From assembly GCA_013180625.2 (NCBI GenBank), contig SNVD02006942.1, positions 1,550,001 through 1,614,000 on the forward strand: a DNA stretch of 64,000 bases. The letters are read 5' to 3'. Position numbers and translations under genes: made by a program. Position 1 is the stretch's first letter; each line of letters opens with the position of its first letter. Shown here in pieces: positions 12,132 through 25,356 of the stretch. The notes under the pieces are model-generated. The model did not search any database. It saw nothing but the letters and a program-made list of their open reading frames with translations, and was not told where the DNA came from. The stretch is from Boswellia sacra (lineage: Eukaryota > Streptophyta > Magnoliopsida > Sapindales > Burseraceae).

Positions 12132-14536
12132 GTGATAGATTTCTTTATAAAAATTTTATGTATTAGTAATAATATTTGCTTCTTCCCTTACGTGCACTTT
12201 GGTGGAGTGTAAATGAATCGATTCTTTAAATAAGTATTTTTCTTTCCATTCAATTCTTTGATGGATTTTTGCTGATAAATGTAGATCGGTCATCATAATT
12301 ATCAATTGCTTAGTGGAGAAATGTGAGTTTGTTTATATTTCTCAACAACAAATTGAAAATTCAATAACCTTCCTTGTTGTGCTTTGGTTGTCAATTTCAA
12401 ATCCCGCCGTTTGAAATAAACTAAGAAGTGCTAGCTACATATGTTGGCTCCCTGATTTTTACAAAGCAATTGAAGTTACGAATTAATATGTAAAAAAAAT
12501 TTATGTCTTGTTAAAATCAATCGAATTCTTATCGAATTTAAAAAGAAAAAAATGATCCGAAGATAAATCCGTTTGAATCTTTATTTTAAAATAAAATAAA
12601 ACAAAATTTCTCAACATAAAATTAGACAATAAAGTAGTTGGGAAGAATGGACCTTTTAATTTGTTTATTGTCCAAGCCCAATACTTATATCTCAATTATA
12701 GGTTAACCAAACCTACAAGCATTCAATTATTCTATATTTAAATTTATAACAATGAATAAAATTAAAATATAAAAGGGAACTTTATTCCATTGTTAAATAA
12801 ATTATAAAATTAAAGCGAGTCCAATCAGTGAATTTAATATATCAACAAAAATTTCTTTTTTTAGACCTAAAACATGGACATAACATGTTGTGAAATAAAT
12901 TCTGAAGTGAGTTTGTCGTTGCTCATTTCCCACATGTGCGTGTAATCGTCAGCTCAAGTGTTCATCGCTCTTAAATCTGAGTTTATAGATTTCACACAAT
13001 CAAGTAAGCTAGGTTTTGTTTTTTATTTTTACTTGATCAGTGGTTTACGTTTTTTTTCAGAGCTGATTTCAAATTGCAAAAGACAACACAATTTCAACCT
13101 TGAAATATGGAAAATTTTTAATTAATATTTAAATATATATTTAAATGTTTAATTTGTAAAGTGCGTAGAGGTTGAAAGGCTGTGCCTTCATTTGAAAGAT
13201 AATGGGATGGACTTTTATTCAAATTAAATTATTTTACAGTCTAATTAAATTATATTTATATAAAATAAAATTACAATCTGAGTTTAGATTTTCAATTCTC
13301 CAATGCTATTAATATATATAAACCCTTTTTTTATCATCAGTAATTATCCAAAAAGTTATTCTTGTAATGAGATAAGATTTGGTTACTTTAAATTTAATAT
13401 ACATATATATATACACACACACAAACACTTAGAAACCAAATACAAATATAAGCAATTAATTTATTATAATCTAACAATGGGAGTGATGGGTTGGTTTTGC
13501 TAATAATAACAATAATACTGCGGGGTTATTTGTACCTAAAGATAAAAACTCATACAACACTAATCTCATTCATCTTTTTATGTCTCTGTTAATCTCTGTC
13601 TGATTTTGACTAGTAAAACTAATTTTATTAGGCTTAGTCTAACTATTTTTTCGGCCTTCCAAAGCTTAATTTTATTAAGTCTTTAATTTAACTTTTGACA
13701 TTCAATTAAGTCCAACCTAATTTTATGTAGGCTTTTAATTAATCATATTAATTATAAGTCTATTAATTTAATTAATTAAATTGGCCTAAAAGCTTTATTA
13801 TTTAATTAATCAAATTAATTAAATAATGAATCTATTTATTAGTCAAATATATTTAATTAAATATATTGATCCAGTTGCTTATTATCTCATAATTGTATTC
13901 TTAATACATTCACTTAATAAATCCTATTTTTAATTTCAAAATATAATTTTCACTCTAAAACCCATCTTAATACCAAATATAACCCTACTTAAAATAAATA
14001 TTGTATTTTCCTAAATAAACATATCATGTCAATCTGTACACTGAATGAATATTCTATACTTTTCTAAAAAGAAAATTTCTTACGGTTGTTCAATTATCAC
14101 TTTGGAGATCATATTACAATTTTAAGCTTTGATTTTAGCCATGAAATTTGATTAACTTGTGTTATGCCAGTCCAAAGAAGTACTCAAGTCCAAGAATTTC
14201 AGAAATCTTGATGGAAGATATTGAGAAGCAAATCCTGGGATATGATCTTTTGTTAGCTGTGGAAAAAAATTGATTTTGAAACAAAGGCCATTAAAGCGAG
14301 ATGTAAGATAGCCAATTCTGTTGAAGAATCTCAGTTCCAATTAAGCAAAGAAGGATTGAAGGCAGCCATGAGTTTGTGATTAAAATATTAATAATAATTA
14401 TCACACCTTTATGCTATTATAATCTTCACTATCATTGAGTTGTTTCTTCGTATGTATAAATTGTCTAAATTTCATGGAATTTTTTTAAACATAATTTAAA
14501 AAAAAAAAATTGGCTAGATAAGGATTCGGATGTAGA
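12132..14536. other. Intergenic, AT-rich; transporter 3' UTR then no clear gene
   Basis: The first 150-250 bases are probably the transporter 3' UTR. Beyond that the DNA is very AT-rich. Long perfect AT palindromes occur at 13797-13827 (14-bp arms, 3-nt loop) and about 13845-13867. A weak exon-like patch occurs near 14170-14380 on the + strand, but it is interrupted. I see no supported gene. Confidence 0.5.
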
Positions 14537-14606
14537 TTAGCAGATAGGGTTGGCAAAAACCCGGGGCCGGGCCGGGGACCCCGTTCCCCGTCCCCGGCCC
14601 CGGCAA

Positions 14607-14657
14607 GGAATTCAATTCCCCGTCCCCGGAAATTCCGGGGCCGGGGAATTGAATTCC
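14607..14657. repeat. 25-bp inverted repeat with 1-nt loop inside the hAT element
   Basis: Bases 14607-14631 pair with 14633-14657 around a single base at 14632; the only unpaired position is 14623/14641 (T opposite C). The stem is dense in CCCCGG and AATTC words. Such subterminal repeats in hAT elements often bind transposase, which is inference here. Confidence 0.9.
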
Positions 14658-14747
14658 CCGGGTTATTTCCCCGGGTTGTTTTTTTTTTTTAATTTTTCTG
14701 TGACAAATTAGTACTTATATTTTTGTTTCATATTTTTTCATTAACAA

Positions 14748-14812
14748 TGGGGCTGTGGCCCAGTGGTGGTTGGGTGTCTTTGTCTTCTTTCAATGCCCAG
14801 GTTCAAGCGGCT
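14748..14812 (+). other. tRNA-like module 1 inside the hAT element
   Basis: The sequence has an A-box-like block, TGGCCCAGTGG, followed about 40 bases later by a B-box-like block, GGTTCAAGCGG. This spacing is that of a pol III internal promoter. It does not fold as a complete tRNA gene by eye, and no 3' acceptor arm is evident. A tRNA-derived SINE fragment is the most likely explanation. Confidence 0.4.
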
Positions 14813-14856
14813 ATTTTTTTCAGTTAATATTATTTTTATAAATTTTTTTGACAAAT

Positions 14857-14916
14857 GAGTGTAGCCTGGTGGTAAGTTGGGGATAAATCCTTTCTTGTAC
14901 TAAGGTTTAAGCCGCC
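14857..14916 (+). other. tRNA-like module 2 inside the hAT element
   Basis: A second A-box-like block, TAGCCTGGTGG, is followed by the B-box-like GGTTTAAGCCG at similar spacing. It resembles module 1 in layout but is diverged in sequence, so the two may be copies of one ancestral tRNA-like or SINE-like unit. Confidence 0.35.
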
Positions 14917-15327
14917 CCATTAACACATGTTTTTATTATTTTTCTTAATATTATATTTATAATTTTTTCTATTGAATTAGACATTACTTTTGCATATATT
15001 AATTTTTTATTAAATTATTAAATGTAGCTTCATTATATTTATAAAGTGTAAATGCTTCTATAAATTTTTTTACTAAGTTAGTCAATTATTAATTAAAATA
15101 TCAATGATGAAAATACATATAATAATTAAGAAATCATTAATTTAAATATGAATTTTTTTGCATAAATATTTTAATTGGGTTTTGTATTCGGGCTGGGCTT
15201 GTATTTTTATGATTTGGACTTGATATGCTTATTATTGTTGGAAACTTAAGTTGTATTGGGCTTTTAAAGTATTGGGCTTTTAAATTTTATTAATTTATAA
15301 AAAAAATTATTATTCCGGGCCGGGGCC

Positions 15328-15353
15328 GGGCCGGGGAGCATGCTCCCCGGCCC
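15328..15353. repeat. Perfect 26-bp GC palindrome near the right end of the hAT element
   Basis: The two 13-base halves around the centre (15340/15341, AGCA|TGCT) are exact reverse complements. It lies in the GC-rich right subterminal region and may form a cruciform or bind transposase. Confidence 0.9.
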
Positions 15354-15499
15354 CTGCCCGGCCCCGGGTAATCCCCGGAAAATTCATCCCCGTCCCCAGC
15401 TTAGTTCCCCGGAATTCCGGATAATTCCCCGGACATTTCCGGGCCGGGGAGCCGGGTACCCAGCCCCGCCCGGGTACAATTGCCAACCCTATTAGCAGA

Positions 15500-18400
15500 A
15501 CGGGTGTCGAGGTGGGTATAGTGAATAAATATACTTAATTTAATTATATTTTATTGTACTTAATTATAATTTCATTATAATTAAAAGTTCATAACAAAAA
15601 AGTGGGTGTGCAAATAACCTCGTCCTAATAATAACAATAGTTAATGGTATATTCATGTGTGGAATTATTGAAACTGAAATCTTAGCATGCACTCTGTATT
15701 AGATCACTGTTATTTTATGTAAAATGTCCTTGTTCGTCAATTTAATTTAAAACTTTCTGATATTAAGATTCGAACGTGTTACTTTTTGTATTGTATTCAT
15801 GGCTACCCGTCCCCAGCTTGACAGAAATCCTGCAAATGCTAGGCCCAATTTTGATTTGATACCAGTCAGGAAGCCCAATCAGTGTTTCATTCAACTAGGC
15901 AGCCCATAAAGTTTCCCAAATTCCATTTTTCTTTGTTTTTCAGTTCTTCCCCCCTTGTTAATTTTTGACAATTCAGAAGGAAATCATCCTTTGCCCGACT
16001 TAAAATGGCCGACCTTTTATATACATTCTTTTATTCACTTCTAGTGATGATATTTGTTTATAAAATTCTTAATTATTTACAATAATAACAAATAAATCAT
16101 TAATTTAACCACTAATAATTAAAGTTTTGAAGATACATGTCATCGCAAACGAAAACCGAAAAGCGGATACAGTTTTTAACATTTCTATGGCATGAAAAGA
16201 GTTGCATAGTCTACCATTTGATAGAAGTTGAAAGCTAATATTCAAGCCATATTTAACTAATCAATGAAAGAACGTAAAAAGCATGAACAGGTAAACATTT
16301 GGCAAGAGTTATAGTTAACCAAATCAAAGATCCCACCACAATCTCAAAAGCCAAAAGCAAATTTAACTAGTATAATTAGGTTCTACATGCCTTGACAATA
16401 ATATACAAACAAGAGAAGAGTAGTTAAAATCGAAAAAGAACAAGTACTGAAATAAAAATTTTGGAGGGTTTTAATTATAATTTTAGCTTGAATGGTGAAA
16501 CTTCCAAGGTTTTGGTCAACATTTGGCACACGAATCCCCAACAAGGGTCTTGACAATTGTCACATTGTGACCATACTAAACTTTAAAGCCAGAGACTTCA
16601 CTGGCTTTTGTGAAAGAGACATTTTCCTACAACAAATTTTGGGTTATCCAGACCTTCCCACATGGAAGATTTATATATAATTCTTGGAAAAATTTCCAAG
16701 CAAAACAATGTTTGCTTTGTTTTGTTTTGTAGAGTATTGTTAATTAATTAGCTATATCATATTTATAATTATATATTATGGTTTTGATGATTATTTGTCA
16801 ACCAACCGCGTGCAAACCAAGACTGGTCGTTTGGTAGGTTTGAGCTTCAGGTTGAATGGTCTTTTGAATCTCATTATTGTGACATCTTTTTATGAATTCT
16901 TTTAGAAGAAAATTTCATACGTGGCCTTTTTTTTAAAATAAACAATTAAATGATTAATAAATTAGGGATATTTTATTTAACCAAAACACTTTTATAGTGT
17001 TTCATTCAAATAAGTAAAACCTTAGAGTGTTCTTAAATAAAATTATTTTATTTAAGGTAGCTTTCTATGGAAACACCCATGAACATGATTTCAAAAGGTA
17101 TTGGAGATTATGCATAAAACGGATATCCAAATATGTGCTTTTTTAAATAAAAAAGTAATCAATGCAAGTTTGTATTTGAGAAAAATATTATTCCATAAAA
17201 GGTAAGCTTGCTATTTTAAGTTTATACACTTATTAAGAAGACCCAAGTACAAATTTATTTTTAAAACCATGTTTTAGAAAAAAAAATATGATAAACATTT
17301 TAAGAATCTTTACTATTACATTTATATAATTATAAGTTATGAGAAATATGTAAAACATGGCATAATAATAGCATGCATTGGCAAATCATGGCATATATAG
17401 TTTAATGTAGCATGGGAAAGCAATTTGAAGTGGTCCAATATCTTTTGAAAACTTTGGGAAAAGAAATATTCAACATTCAACACCAATGTTGAAGGTGGTA
17501 GCAATATTATTGGATGGATTTCATGCATGATGCATGCATGCATGGGTTTGATGTTGTTTCCTACGAGCTAAACATCTTTTGTTACTAAAAGGAGGGCAGG
17601 TTGGGATGGTGATTTTGATAGTACCATGCATGGGAAATGATGGTGTATTGCTTTCCAATTACAAAGCATGCAAACACATGAAAATCATATTTCATGTGCT
17701 TCACTTACCAATCCCCATGTTAAAAATTTATTTTATAAAATAGCATCATCTTATATGTAAGACAGAAACTAACTTTGATGACTAAATGGACTTCATATTT
17801 ATTATTTTTTATTATATGCATGATTTTTGCTTTGCTAATTACTAATTTTATTGTTATTGGAACTAGTTTACTAAAATACAGTAAAATGATGCACATGGGA
17901 TTCCATCAAATGGCAAAATAAGCACAATTAAATAGCTCAAGTCAATTGACTTGGCGGGTTATTGCATTAGGAGAAATCAATGAATATCAACAAGGACAAT
18001 ATAAAATATAAAATAAAACCATGGGAAAAGCCTATCCCAGTTGAATGTTTAGGCCTTTGAATTTCAATTGAGCCATTATTGATTAGATTGTACAAACAAG
18101 TTGAGATATAACAATCTTAAACTACCCAAAAAAAAAGTACAAGTTTAATAGTTAAAAGTAAAAAAATAAATAAATAAATTTGGATAGGAGTGAAAAGTGG
18201 AGGTAGGCGGCAGCTAGGTAGCAGCCTTGCAAATACAAGGAAAAATAAAAGAATAAAAAAGTCGATAAAAAAACATAAAAGAATAAATAAAACTGTTTAT
18301 TAATGTCCAAACTTTCAAGCCGCCCACTCGGTATTTGGTATTCGGTTAACAGCCGAAAGTAGATCTTTTCTGATGCGTAGAAAGAGCCAACCCAGAACCA

Positions 18401-21400
18401 GCTTTTACCGATCCGATCCAATCAATCTTTGCTCAGATAAATTATGCAACAACGTCAGAGAAATCATGGTCTCATGCAGCTCTCGTCATTATCAACCTTC
18501 ACCATACACATTTAAACACTCTTTCAATTGCCGGCTTCCACCTTCCCCTGTTAATTCATATTTGGTTGATTCTATCTATTTAACTCATCTATTGTGTACA
18601 ATTTAGATCAAGATAAATTTATCATAAAAATAGTATAATAAGTATTACTGCTATCTCTTCCTCTTTTTATACATTATCATAATTTCCTTCACCTTTCTTT
18701 TTCATAAAATTATTATAATTAATAAACCCATCAAAGATTGTTTCATCTTTTATATTAAAGATCAAAATCAAATGGGATGACAATATAGGTGACAGCAATG
18801 AATATGCTTTAATGAGGGCGGTAGCTTAAGACGATAGAAGGGATTGTTTTCATAATTTCGTTTTGCATATTAATTGAGCCAATCCCAACTGGAAATCTGT
18901 CTCATCATATTCATTTTAAGTAGTTGCCCACATGTGAGATTGAGTGTTTGCAAAATCTAACAATCCAATTGAGTCACGTATCCTTGGATTGTTAAGTGAT
19001 GGATTTAATAATTTAATTTATAAATTTATTAACTTTTTTTTTAAGACAATCTCATATTCTAAGATGAGTTCTACCCAATTTTTTTAATTAATTTTATTTG
19101 GTTTTTTTCTTTCTTGAGTCCTTGTGCATTAAGCTTCTACATTTGTTTGGTCTTAGCGAGGGATAAATATTAAACAGCCTTACTCTGTTGGGTTGTTCCA
19201 CGTTAAATGGCTATAACGAAATGTTAATGGGAGGATCGGGCTTTGGATACCGTGGCTTGTCTCACATTAAATAGTGAAAAGTTGTTGAGTTATCATACCT
19301 TTAATTATTTTATAAACGGATTTATCCTCCATTTATAAAGTTAGTTTTTTATGTTGGACATATGATTTTTCAGTTGCTTTACATAAATCTATCATTTACT
19401 TCATTAAGTTTTTTTTTAATATAATATTTCAATTCTTCAACTATTGATATTTCCAAAAGTTCCTCTTTCTTTAAAAAAAAAAAATCAAAGTAGAGTAGAA
19501 TCTAATAATATATGGAACAATTTTCTTATTGTAATAGGAATATTTATAGTGGTTATAACCTACTCCACCGGCCTATCTACTTTTACTATTTCAAGGAATG
19601 AATGGATTCTTTAAGTTTAAGCTGTTCATATGTAATTTGGATAAGCAAAAATTTTGACGAATATTCTTAAAATAAATCTATAATATAAGAACAATAAAAC
19701 ATTCATTTATAGCAATTCATTTTTATTTCTAGTCTAATTATTCTAATTACACTACTCTTTAAATTATATCATCATAAATAAGAATTGTTTTCAATTTACA
19801 AGTCAGATGTCCACCTATACGTGATTAATGTATTTTAAGTTGATCTACTTTCCTGGTCAGTCTTAAATGTTCAAATGTACCGTTTACAAAACCAGAATAA
19901 TAAGCATAAAACCAAAAATATTCTATGCATCTATTTATTCTCTATTTTTTAACATATAACAAAATGATATCATATTGGATTATACATCGATAATTGTATG
20001 TTCTATAGTAGATGTAATATTACTCTGTCAAAATGTTCTCCAAAAGTATGAATGATGTCATGATTTCCAAAGCTTATATTATATTGCAACATTAATACAA
20101 ATCTGGAAGTTCAAATTAAAATATTAATTGGTAAACAAATTGTGACATAATTATCCGCACGATTCAAAGTCAGATTTCACAATTTTGTCCAAAATCTTCT
20201 GGTATATACAATTAACCATGCCACGGCATCCTTTAATTAAGTTAATTAATTAAAGATGGATACTATAGTTAATCAATCAATAATAAAATAGAATAAAATA
20301 TTAAATAGAAGTGATAATTTGAGCGGAAGTCATGCCAACCAAAAGATTCTCTATTTGCCTTGTAACTTTGATAAGATGTAAGTTGTAACCAATTCCATTA
20401 TGGCTGAAACAACGATGATGTAACAACTCCTCCTCTTTATATAACTCAATTTCATGCCAATCTATGTCACATGCTAATTTATTACTTTTCCCAATTCTCA
20501 AATGCCTACCTAGTTAGTAGCTAGAGACCTATTTGTAATACCCATATCTCTCTTTTTTTGTCCTAAATTGTTGCTTTCTCATTTTTACCCTTTGCCACAT
20601 TATTGTTTATTTTGCTTTCTCATATATTTAAAAAAAAATAATAAAATGGGTTTTGATAATGAAATTTTGTAGGAAAAGCCTTAAAAATAAAAAACTTTGT
20701 TCTCATGTGGATTTATGTAGTAATAAGAAAATATGGACCACGCAAATCACTCAGTGAGATGAACTATACTATACAATGTTATATAACAAATTTCATAGAC
20801 TGTAATGTTGAATATATTATTTCATATATTTAATGATTATTAATTTGAATCTTAGGTTCGAATTCGGGAAATTCATATGTAACTATCTAAGTTAATATGT
20901 GACATATAAGAATGATGAGTAAGGTGGATGTGTACGCAATGTAGCTTTCGCAATTGAGTAAAAGTCTCAACTAAATATTTGTAAATGATTAATAGGGGAA
21001 TGATTTGATGAATCATATAATTGCTTTTGTTTTCTCTTGTAATACAGTATCTGTCTAACATGGATTGAAATGTCAAATTGTCAAATTTAATTGACTTATT
21101 TTGTCTCAATCATATACATTTTCATAAAATAAAATCAATAACTCCCTTTTTGGTGCTATTCCTTTCAATTTAATGGTATACTCCTACCATAAATTTATTT
21201 TACGACTAAAATTTGGCCTCAATGTAAAATGTCCGAAAGTATATTTAATTTATCATATAATTTTAATGTAATTATATGAAGCCCACTAAAGAGTAGAAGA
21301 TGTAATTAAAAGATTGGAGGATCTCGTTTAGTAAACTTGGTAATGATTTAGAGACGCAATCCATAAAAAAAGGTTATCTCACCAATCATGGTAGCGGGGA

Positions 21401-22300
21401 AATTAGGAAAACTATAAAATATTAGAAATAAAAAAAGGGCATTTATGAAAGCTTGTGAAGAAAGCCGGAAGGAATGATTTATTGCAACTTGCATGATATC
21501 ATATCATTTACTTGAGCCCGTTGTATGATTTTTAATTGATTATTTGATCTGACGAAGGCAATTACTTTGATGTTAGGTGTAACACCTATCAATACATTCT
21601 GCTTATATGTAATAATATTTATTGGTTTAATTTTAATAAGTATTTTTATATATTGTCTTTATGTTATATTAAAAAGCCAATATATATATATATATATTAA
21701 TTTTTGAAAAATCATTCAAAAAAGTAAAATTGATCTTAAACTACTTGCTAAGGAAAAAAAATGAAACTACAAAACAAATGGTTTTACACCTCATTAATAG
21801 ATTTGATAAGTTATTTTTGCCTTTTTATCAATTAGTGGATTGACAAGCTACCTCACTGAGGACATAATGATTACCTTTAAAAAAAATAAGGAAGGAAATG
21901 AAGAATTTTGTGAATGCATTTTATGTTTAATATCAAGAAAAAAATAGTTAAAATAATTAGTAAAATTAATTAATTATTTATTAATAAAAATAATACTAAA
22001 TACCGTAAAGGTCTAGATATTCGGGAATTATTTTAAAATTTGTCAATAAATATCTAAAGAGAAAAAGGTAGCTTTGCCAATGACAATACAAATTACAAGC
22101 AAATAGCTATTTAATTTATACTTAAAATACTTGGTTGACATAATAATTATCATCCACAAACAAGCAGACTTGGAGAGTTGTAAACTGCTCATTTTTTGTT
22201 AAGAAAGATCCAAAAGCACCACATAAAGATCCAAAAGCTCACAGTTGAATGGGAGGGCAAGAAAGTAATTTGACTGTAAATTATTCATCAGTCAATCTTT
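15500..22300. other. Long AT-rich intergenic region before the EDR2-like gene
   Basis: I find no exon chain on either strand. Points of note are a cluster of CATGCA (RY-type) words at about 17370-17820 and a short patch at 19140-19330 that has LTR-like wording but no recognisable boundaries. Open frames at 16492-16680, 18152-18606, 20301-20501 and 20873-21109 have no recognisable family and biased composition, so I do not call them genes. Confidence 0.45.
17522..17544. promoter_or_regulatory. Clustered RY-type CATGCATG words
   Basis: Three overlapping CATGCA/TGCATG cores occur in 23 bases. CATGCA is the core bound by plant B3 factors of the ABI3/FUS3/LEC2 type. No gene start is near, so function is doubtful. 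Confidence 0.25.
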
Positions 22301-22630
22301 GTCTCATATACGCTCTCCCCCTTCCCACTCATATTCATCCATCCAGCCAATTCAGTTTCCTCGCTTTTGCTTTCACAGAGAGAAAGAAAGAAAACCAAAC
22401 AAACAAACACAACACAACACAACTCACTGGCCAAGAGAGAGAGAGAGAGAGAGATTACAAAGAGAGACATTTTCCTTTCCTTTCCTTTCTCTTCTCTTCC
22501 TTTCGTTTCACTTCAGTTCCCTCGTGATTCTCTCGTTCGCTGGCCGCTGCTGCTTTTTGTTGTTGAATTCGGAATGATATAATTACTTGTTTTTTCATTA
22601 TTTCATTGATTTGTTGCTTTGCGGAGAGAG
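22301..22630 (+). promoter_or_regulatory. Promoter-proximal region and 5' leader of the EDR2-like gene
   Basis: The region has a CT/GA-rich leader typical of plant genes, including a (GA)n run at about 22433-22454 and a C/A-rich caaacaaacaaac block. A minimal uORF, ATG ATA TAA, lies at about 22574. The next ATG, at 22631, opens the main frame. Confidence 0.5.
22433..22454. repeat. (GA)n microsatellite in the leader of the EDR2-like gene
   Basis: About eleven GA units lie in the presumed 5' leader. GA repeats near plant starts can bind BBR/BPC factors; here this is only a possibility. Confidence 0.9.
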
Positions 22631-25320
22631 ATGGATTTGACGCAAGTCAAGAGCGAGGGGAGAATGGAAGGTTGGTTATACCTAATCCGGTCGAATCGGA
22701 TTGGATTACAGTATTCGAGAAAGCGCTACTTTGTTCTAGAAGATCACCATCTCCGGAGCTTCAAGTCCGCGCCGGATTCCAGCAACGAGGTTCCTTCTTC
22801 CTTCTTTCCTTCACAATCACGCTTCATTATTATTCTTTGCGTATGACTTAGATTCCATACTGCACCTCAATCTTTATTTCATTGCCTTGTAAATCTCGGC
22901 GAACGCCGCCGTTTTTCATAGTAACGGTATCCGGTATCCGATATCATTACCTGGATCACGCGCTTTTAGTAACGTGCTCACTTTGGTAATTGCACAACTT
23001 TTTTTTTCTTTTTCTTTTTCTATTAATAGTATCCGATTTATTAAGAGTATCGAACACATTATTATTAAATATTAATATAAAACGCGTGATTCGTAAGTCT
23101 TGTACTCTGACAGAACGGTAACGGTACCGGAGAAATATTATGTTGCTCTAGTTGAGGTTTTTGAGTTGTGTGATATTGGATTTGCATTGTATGCTGATGC
23201 GGATGCGTGTACGTGAATAAATTACTAGTTCTGATGATCAGTTGTGTTTTGTTTTTTTCGATGTGTTATGGTGATGGTAGGTGAACAGTGGGCTACTTGA
23301 ATTTGGAGTTCTCTCACTTACCCAATCTAGTTATTGCATTGGCTTTGGATTTGGCGTAGAAAGGGTGAGAGCTTTGGATACAATAAGGGCATAGTACAAA
23401 AGTGGCTTAAAATTAAATTAATCATTGGAAATGAATGTGATTTTTATTTTTTTATTTTTATATTTTTGGCCAAAATGATGCAAAAGGGTGAAAACTTGTA
23501 TTATCTTCATTTGTTTTCAGAGGATGTATAATGCTTATTTATCTAATAATAGGGTATATGCAAGTTTTCAGTCTCGAAGGTTCTTACAGAATGTGAGAGT
23601 GCCTCATGGAAAGTAAAAGTAATTAGTGTGTTGCAGACTTTTTTTTTTCTTTTGGGTTTTCTAGAAAAAGTGTTTCCTTAAAAGTGTTTCCTTAGGGTAA
23701 GCGGTTTTCATGTTTGGAGGTGCTTTTATCTGAATTTGCCAATTTAGTGGTTTGAAATGTCTCTTTGCAAGGTTTTCTAAGAATGGTCAATTTGAAATTC
23801 TCAATCACTTCTTTCGTGTCAGGACTGTTTCCACTTTGGCCTTTATTAGTTTTTTTTTTTTTTTTTTTTTTTGGTTGCCATTGCTTTACCCGTGCCACTA
23901 AGTAACGTTTGAATCTTGAGGTAGAACTAATGACATGATTAGAATTCTTTTATCTAAACCAAAATAGTTGCTTATATCATCAAGTGTAGGTGTATCTTAT
24001 TTTATTTGCTGATGCTCGTTCTTTTATGGGAAGCAACTTATCTTTCTTAGGTGTCATCTGTAAACCAACCTAGCTGGCGTCTCTCCTGTGTTTGTTGTTA
24101 CCTTATAAGGAAAACATATGTCGGATAAATTAGTAATCAATAATGCTACATTTATAAACTTTGTATACAAAGTTGATATGGATTCAAGTGGATGAAAAGA
24201 TTAATGAATTGTCAATGTAATAAATGCTGATGAGTCATGTGGTATTGAATGAGTAATGTCACGTCAACTTTGTATATAAACTTTGTTTATAGATTTTATA
24301 GTGTAGCATTATTCTTTAACAATATAAATTGAGGGGTTCAAGAACCAATAGATACTTATAGAGCACACTTCAAATCTGAAATGGTTTATAATTAATTGGG
24401 CCAAAAATGTAACTATGTGAATGTAACTTTGTGAACGGCTGTAAGATATACTTACCAGTTCAGTATAATTATTCCGATAAGCATACATACACAATCACAT
24501 ATAATTAAAGAAAGTGTTAATTCTTTTTGTTCAGTATATTCAATTGGTTTACACAAAAAGAATTGGGTGCTTTTTAAACTCTATTTAGGCTTGCATTAAA
24601 TTATGATCCTGAATTTGTTGCTGTGCAATCTAATTGTTCGACTGATTCTATGTTTTGTTTCCCATGAAAGTTTATTTGTTGGTAGTTTTGCATTCAATAT
24701 ATTTTTTCAGTATAACAATAATATTTGGTGTATGAACTGAGGAACAAGAAGTTGATTTGCTTGTCAGGAACCTGTTAAAAGTGCAATTATAGACTCTTGC
24801 ATTCGGGTCACAGACAATGGGAGGGAGAGCATTCACAGAAAAGTATGTGAAAGCTGTTTTTTGCTTAGAGGATACATAGCTTCTAGTTCATATTTTCTGG
24901 TATTGACAATTTTATTAAGTAAGCTCTTTGTACAACTTGCAGGTATTCTTCATATTTACACTTTACAATACTTCCAATCACAATGATCAACTTAAGGTAA
25001 GGTAATCATCTTATAAGCTAATGTTAAATATATATAATATTTTCATGTATAAGTTATGGAATTTGAATGTCATAGCTAGGAGCAAGCAGTCCAGAAGAAG
25101 CAGCAAAATGGATTCATTCATTCCAGGAAGCAGCTTTAAAGGTTTGACAGTGCTCTGTGTTTATTATGTAGCAGGGCTGTGTCCCATATGGAAGAATAAT
25201 ACTTGTGCATTTAAACAGGTTGGTCCACATCAAGGAGATAATGTTGTTGGTTATTCAAATAGCACTTGGGAATCTTTTAGGTAATCAAGTGCAGTGCCGA
25301 GCAATCAGTGTTATTTTTCC

Positions 25321-25356
<36 letters not shown>

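Larger units (their letters stand above)
14545..15491. mobile_element. Non-autonomous hAT-type element, 947 bp, intact TSD
   Basis: The element begins TAGGGTTGGCAA (14545-14556) and ends with the exact reverse complement TTGCCAACCCTA (15480-15491). It is flanked on both sides by the 8-bp direct repeat TTAGCAGA (14537-14544 and 15492-15499). An 8-bp target duplication and these termini fit the hAT superfamily. There is no transposase reading frame. Both subterminal regions (about 14559-14675 and 15315-15478) are extremely GC-rich and built of CCGGGG-type words, unlike the AT-rich surroundings. They include a 24/25-paired hairpin at 14607-14657 and a perfect 26-bp palindrome at 15328-15353. Two tRNA-like modules lie inside. 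Confidence 0.9.

Noticed and set aside
14748..14916. Two functional tRNA genes
   Set aside because: Only A- and B-box-like blocks are visible; no complete cloverleaf or acceptor stem could be drawn.
16492..16680. 62-codon + strand frame
   Set aside because: No recognisable domain, no splice context, and composition close to local non-coding DNA.
19140..19330. Possible solo LTR fragment
   Set aside because: The wording is LTR-like but no TG..CA boundaries with a short target duplication could be found.
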